DNA from: Pseudomonadota bacterium
GTDB taxonomy: Bacteria; Pseudomonadota; Alphaproteobacteria; Rhizobiales; Beijerinckiaceae
Assembly (NCBI GenBank): GCA_023423995.1
Contig: JAFAEL010000251.1
Coordinates: forward strand, 1 to 28,788
DNA: 28,788 bases
Direction of reading: 5' to 3'
Position 1 is the stretch's first letter. The number at the start of each line of letters is the position of its first letter. Below the pieces are notes generated by a model. That model worked only from the letters and a program-made list of their open reading frames with translations, was not told where the DNA came from and did no database searches. Made by a program: the position numbers and the translations under genes. This document shows, in pieces, positions 28,647 through 28,788 of this stretch.

Positions 28647-28788
28647 TTACGCCGCCTGCTGCAGCCCCTCCGCCGCCATGGCGGATTGCACGGCGGGGCG
28701 CGCGGCGACGCGCTGGCGGAACTGCTGGAGGTGCGGCCAGCGGGCGAGGTCGATGCCCATCGGGTCCGCCCAGGTCAGGATCACGAAC
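28647..28788 (-). CDS. Glutathione S-transferase, C-terminal fragment (runs off right edge)
   Basis: The frame is open from the right edge to TAA at 28647: 46 residues. ILTWADPMGIDLARWPHLQQ and FRQRVAARPAVQSAMAAEGL match the end of beta-class-like GST C-terminal domains (W..L..F..R...RPAVQ.A). The N-terminus lies outside the window. A TTACGCC-TTACGCC tandem overlaps the stop region. It would be the third GST of the window. Confidence 0.8.
   Translation of the reverse strand, partial: FVILTWADPMGIDLARWPHLQQFRQRVAARPAVQSAMAAEGLQQAA

Noticed and set aside
1..28788. CRISPR arrays, tRNA or rRNA genes, insertion sequences
   Set aside because: No regularly spaced direct repeats, no cloverleaf-like sequences and no transposase motifs were seen.

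Overview
The window is GC-rich, densely packed alphaproteobacterial chromosome. Several features point to the Hyphomicrobiales, most likely a Methylobacteriaceae-like genome such as Methylobacterium or Microvirga: an ActS/ActR (RegB/RegA) redox two-component pair, an intracellular PHB depolymerase, MmcB, a GTTC-N7-GTTC LexA box, near-consensus EcfG-type promoters, and intergenic palindromic repeats whose translations read RRKPG. The genus is an inference. There are no rRNA, tRNA or CRISPR features and no transposase.

Layout. 1-2254 (-) is the N-terminal part of a large ABC-exporter-like protein with a degenerate nucleotide-binding region; it runs off the left edge. 2407-2898 (+) is mmcB. 2910-4913 (-) is actS followed by actR. 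5146-6438 (+) is phaZ. 6497-9897 is a DNA-metabolism block: a YgjP/SprT-like metallopeptidase (+) abuts, tail to tail, a two-gene operon (-) of a radical SAM/HhH protein and a DUF4130-UdgX fusion. A consensus LexA box sits just upstream of that operon. 10018-13298 (-) holds detoxification genes: VOC dioxygenase, Nu-class-like GST, two tiny disordered ORFs, RidA and a PPOX flavoprotein. 13418-14002 holds two convergent small membrane proteins with near-consensus EcfG promoters and a clear terminator between them. 14190-17152 holds DUF72, GYD and ABC-F genes.

17153-18277 is a 1.1-kb gene-free mosaic of palindromic repeats, including an unexplained structured block with an AT-rich promoter-like island. 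It is followed by an RraA-like gene and a second GST. 19815-22373 (-) carries small hypothetical genes, a YdeI/OmdA-type protein and a winged-helix regulator. 22374-23911 is poorly coding and contains a receiver-like gene broken at a run of seven G. 23912-25525 holds two convergent methyltransferases. 25629-26388 (-) is a merR-CMD pair with a MerR-type operator. 26810-28089 (+) is a marR-SDR operon with a long palindromic operator over its promoter. A cupin and the C-terminal end of a third GST close the window.

The best candidate for an under-described system is the radical SAM/UdgX operon: its LexA box suggests DNA-damage induction, and it abuts a SprT-clan peptidase gene. Many other genes (three GSTs, dioxygenase, RidA, PPOX, CMD, SDR, regulators) form a general stress and electrophile-handling neighbourhood.
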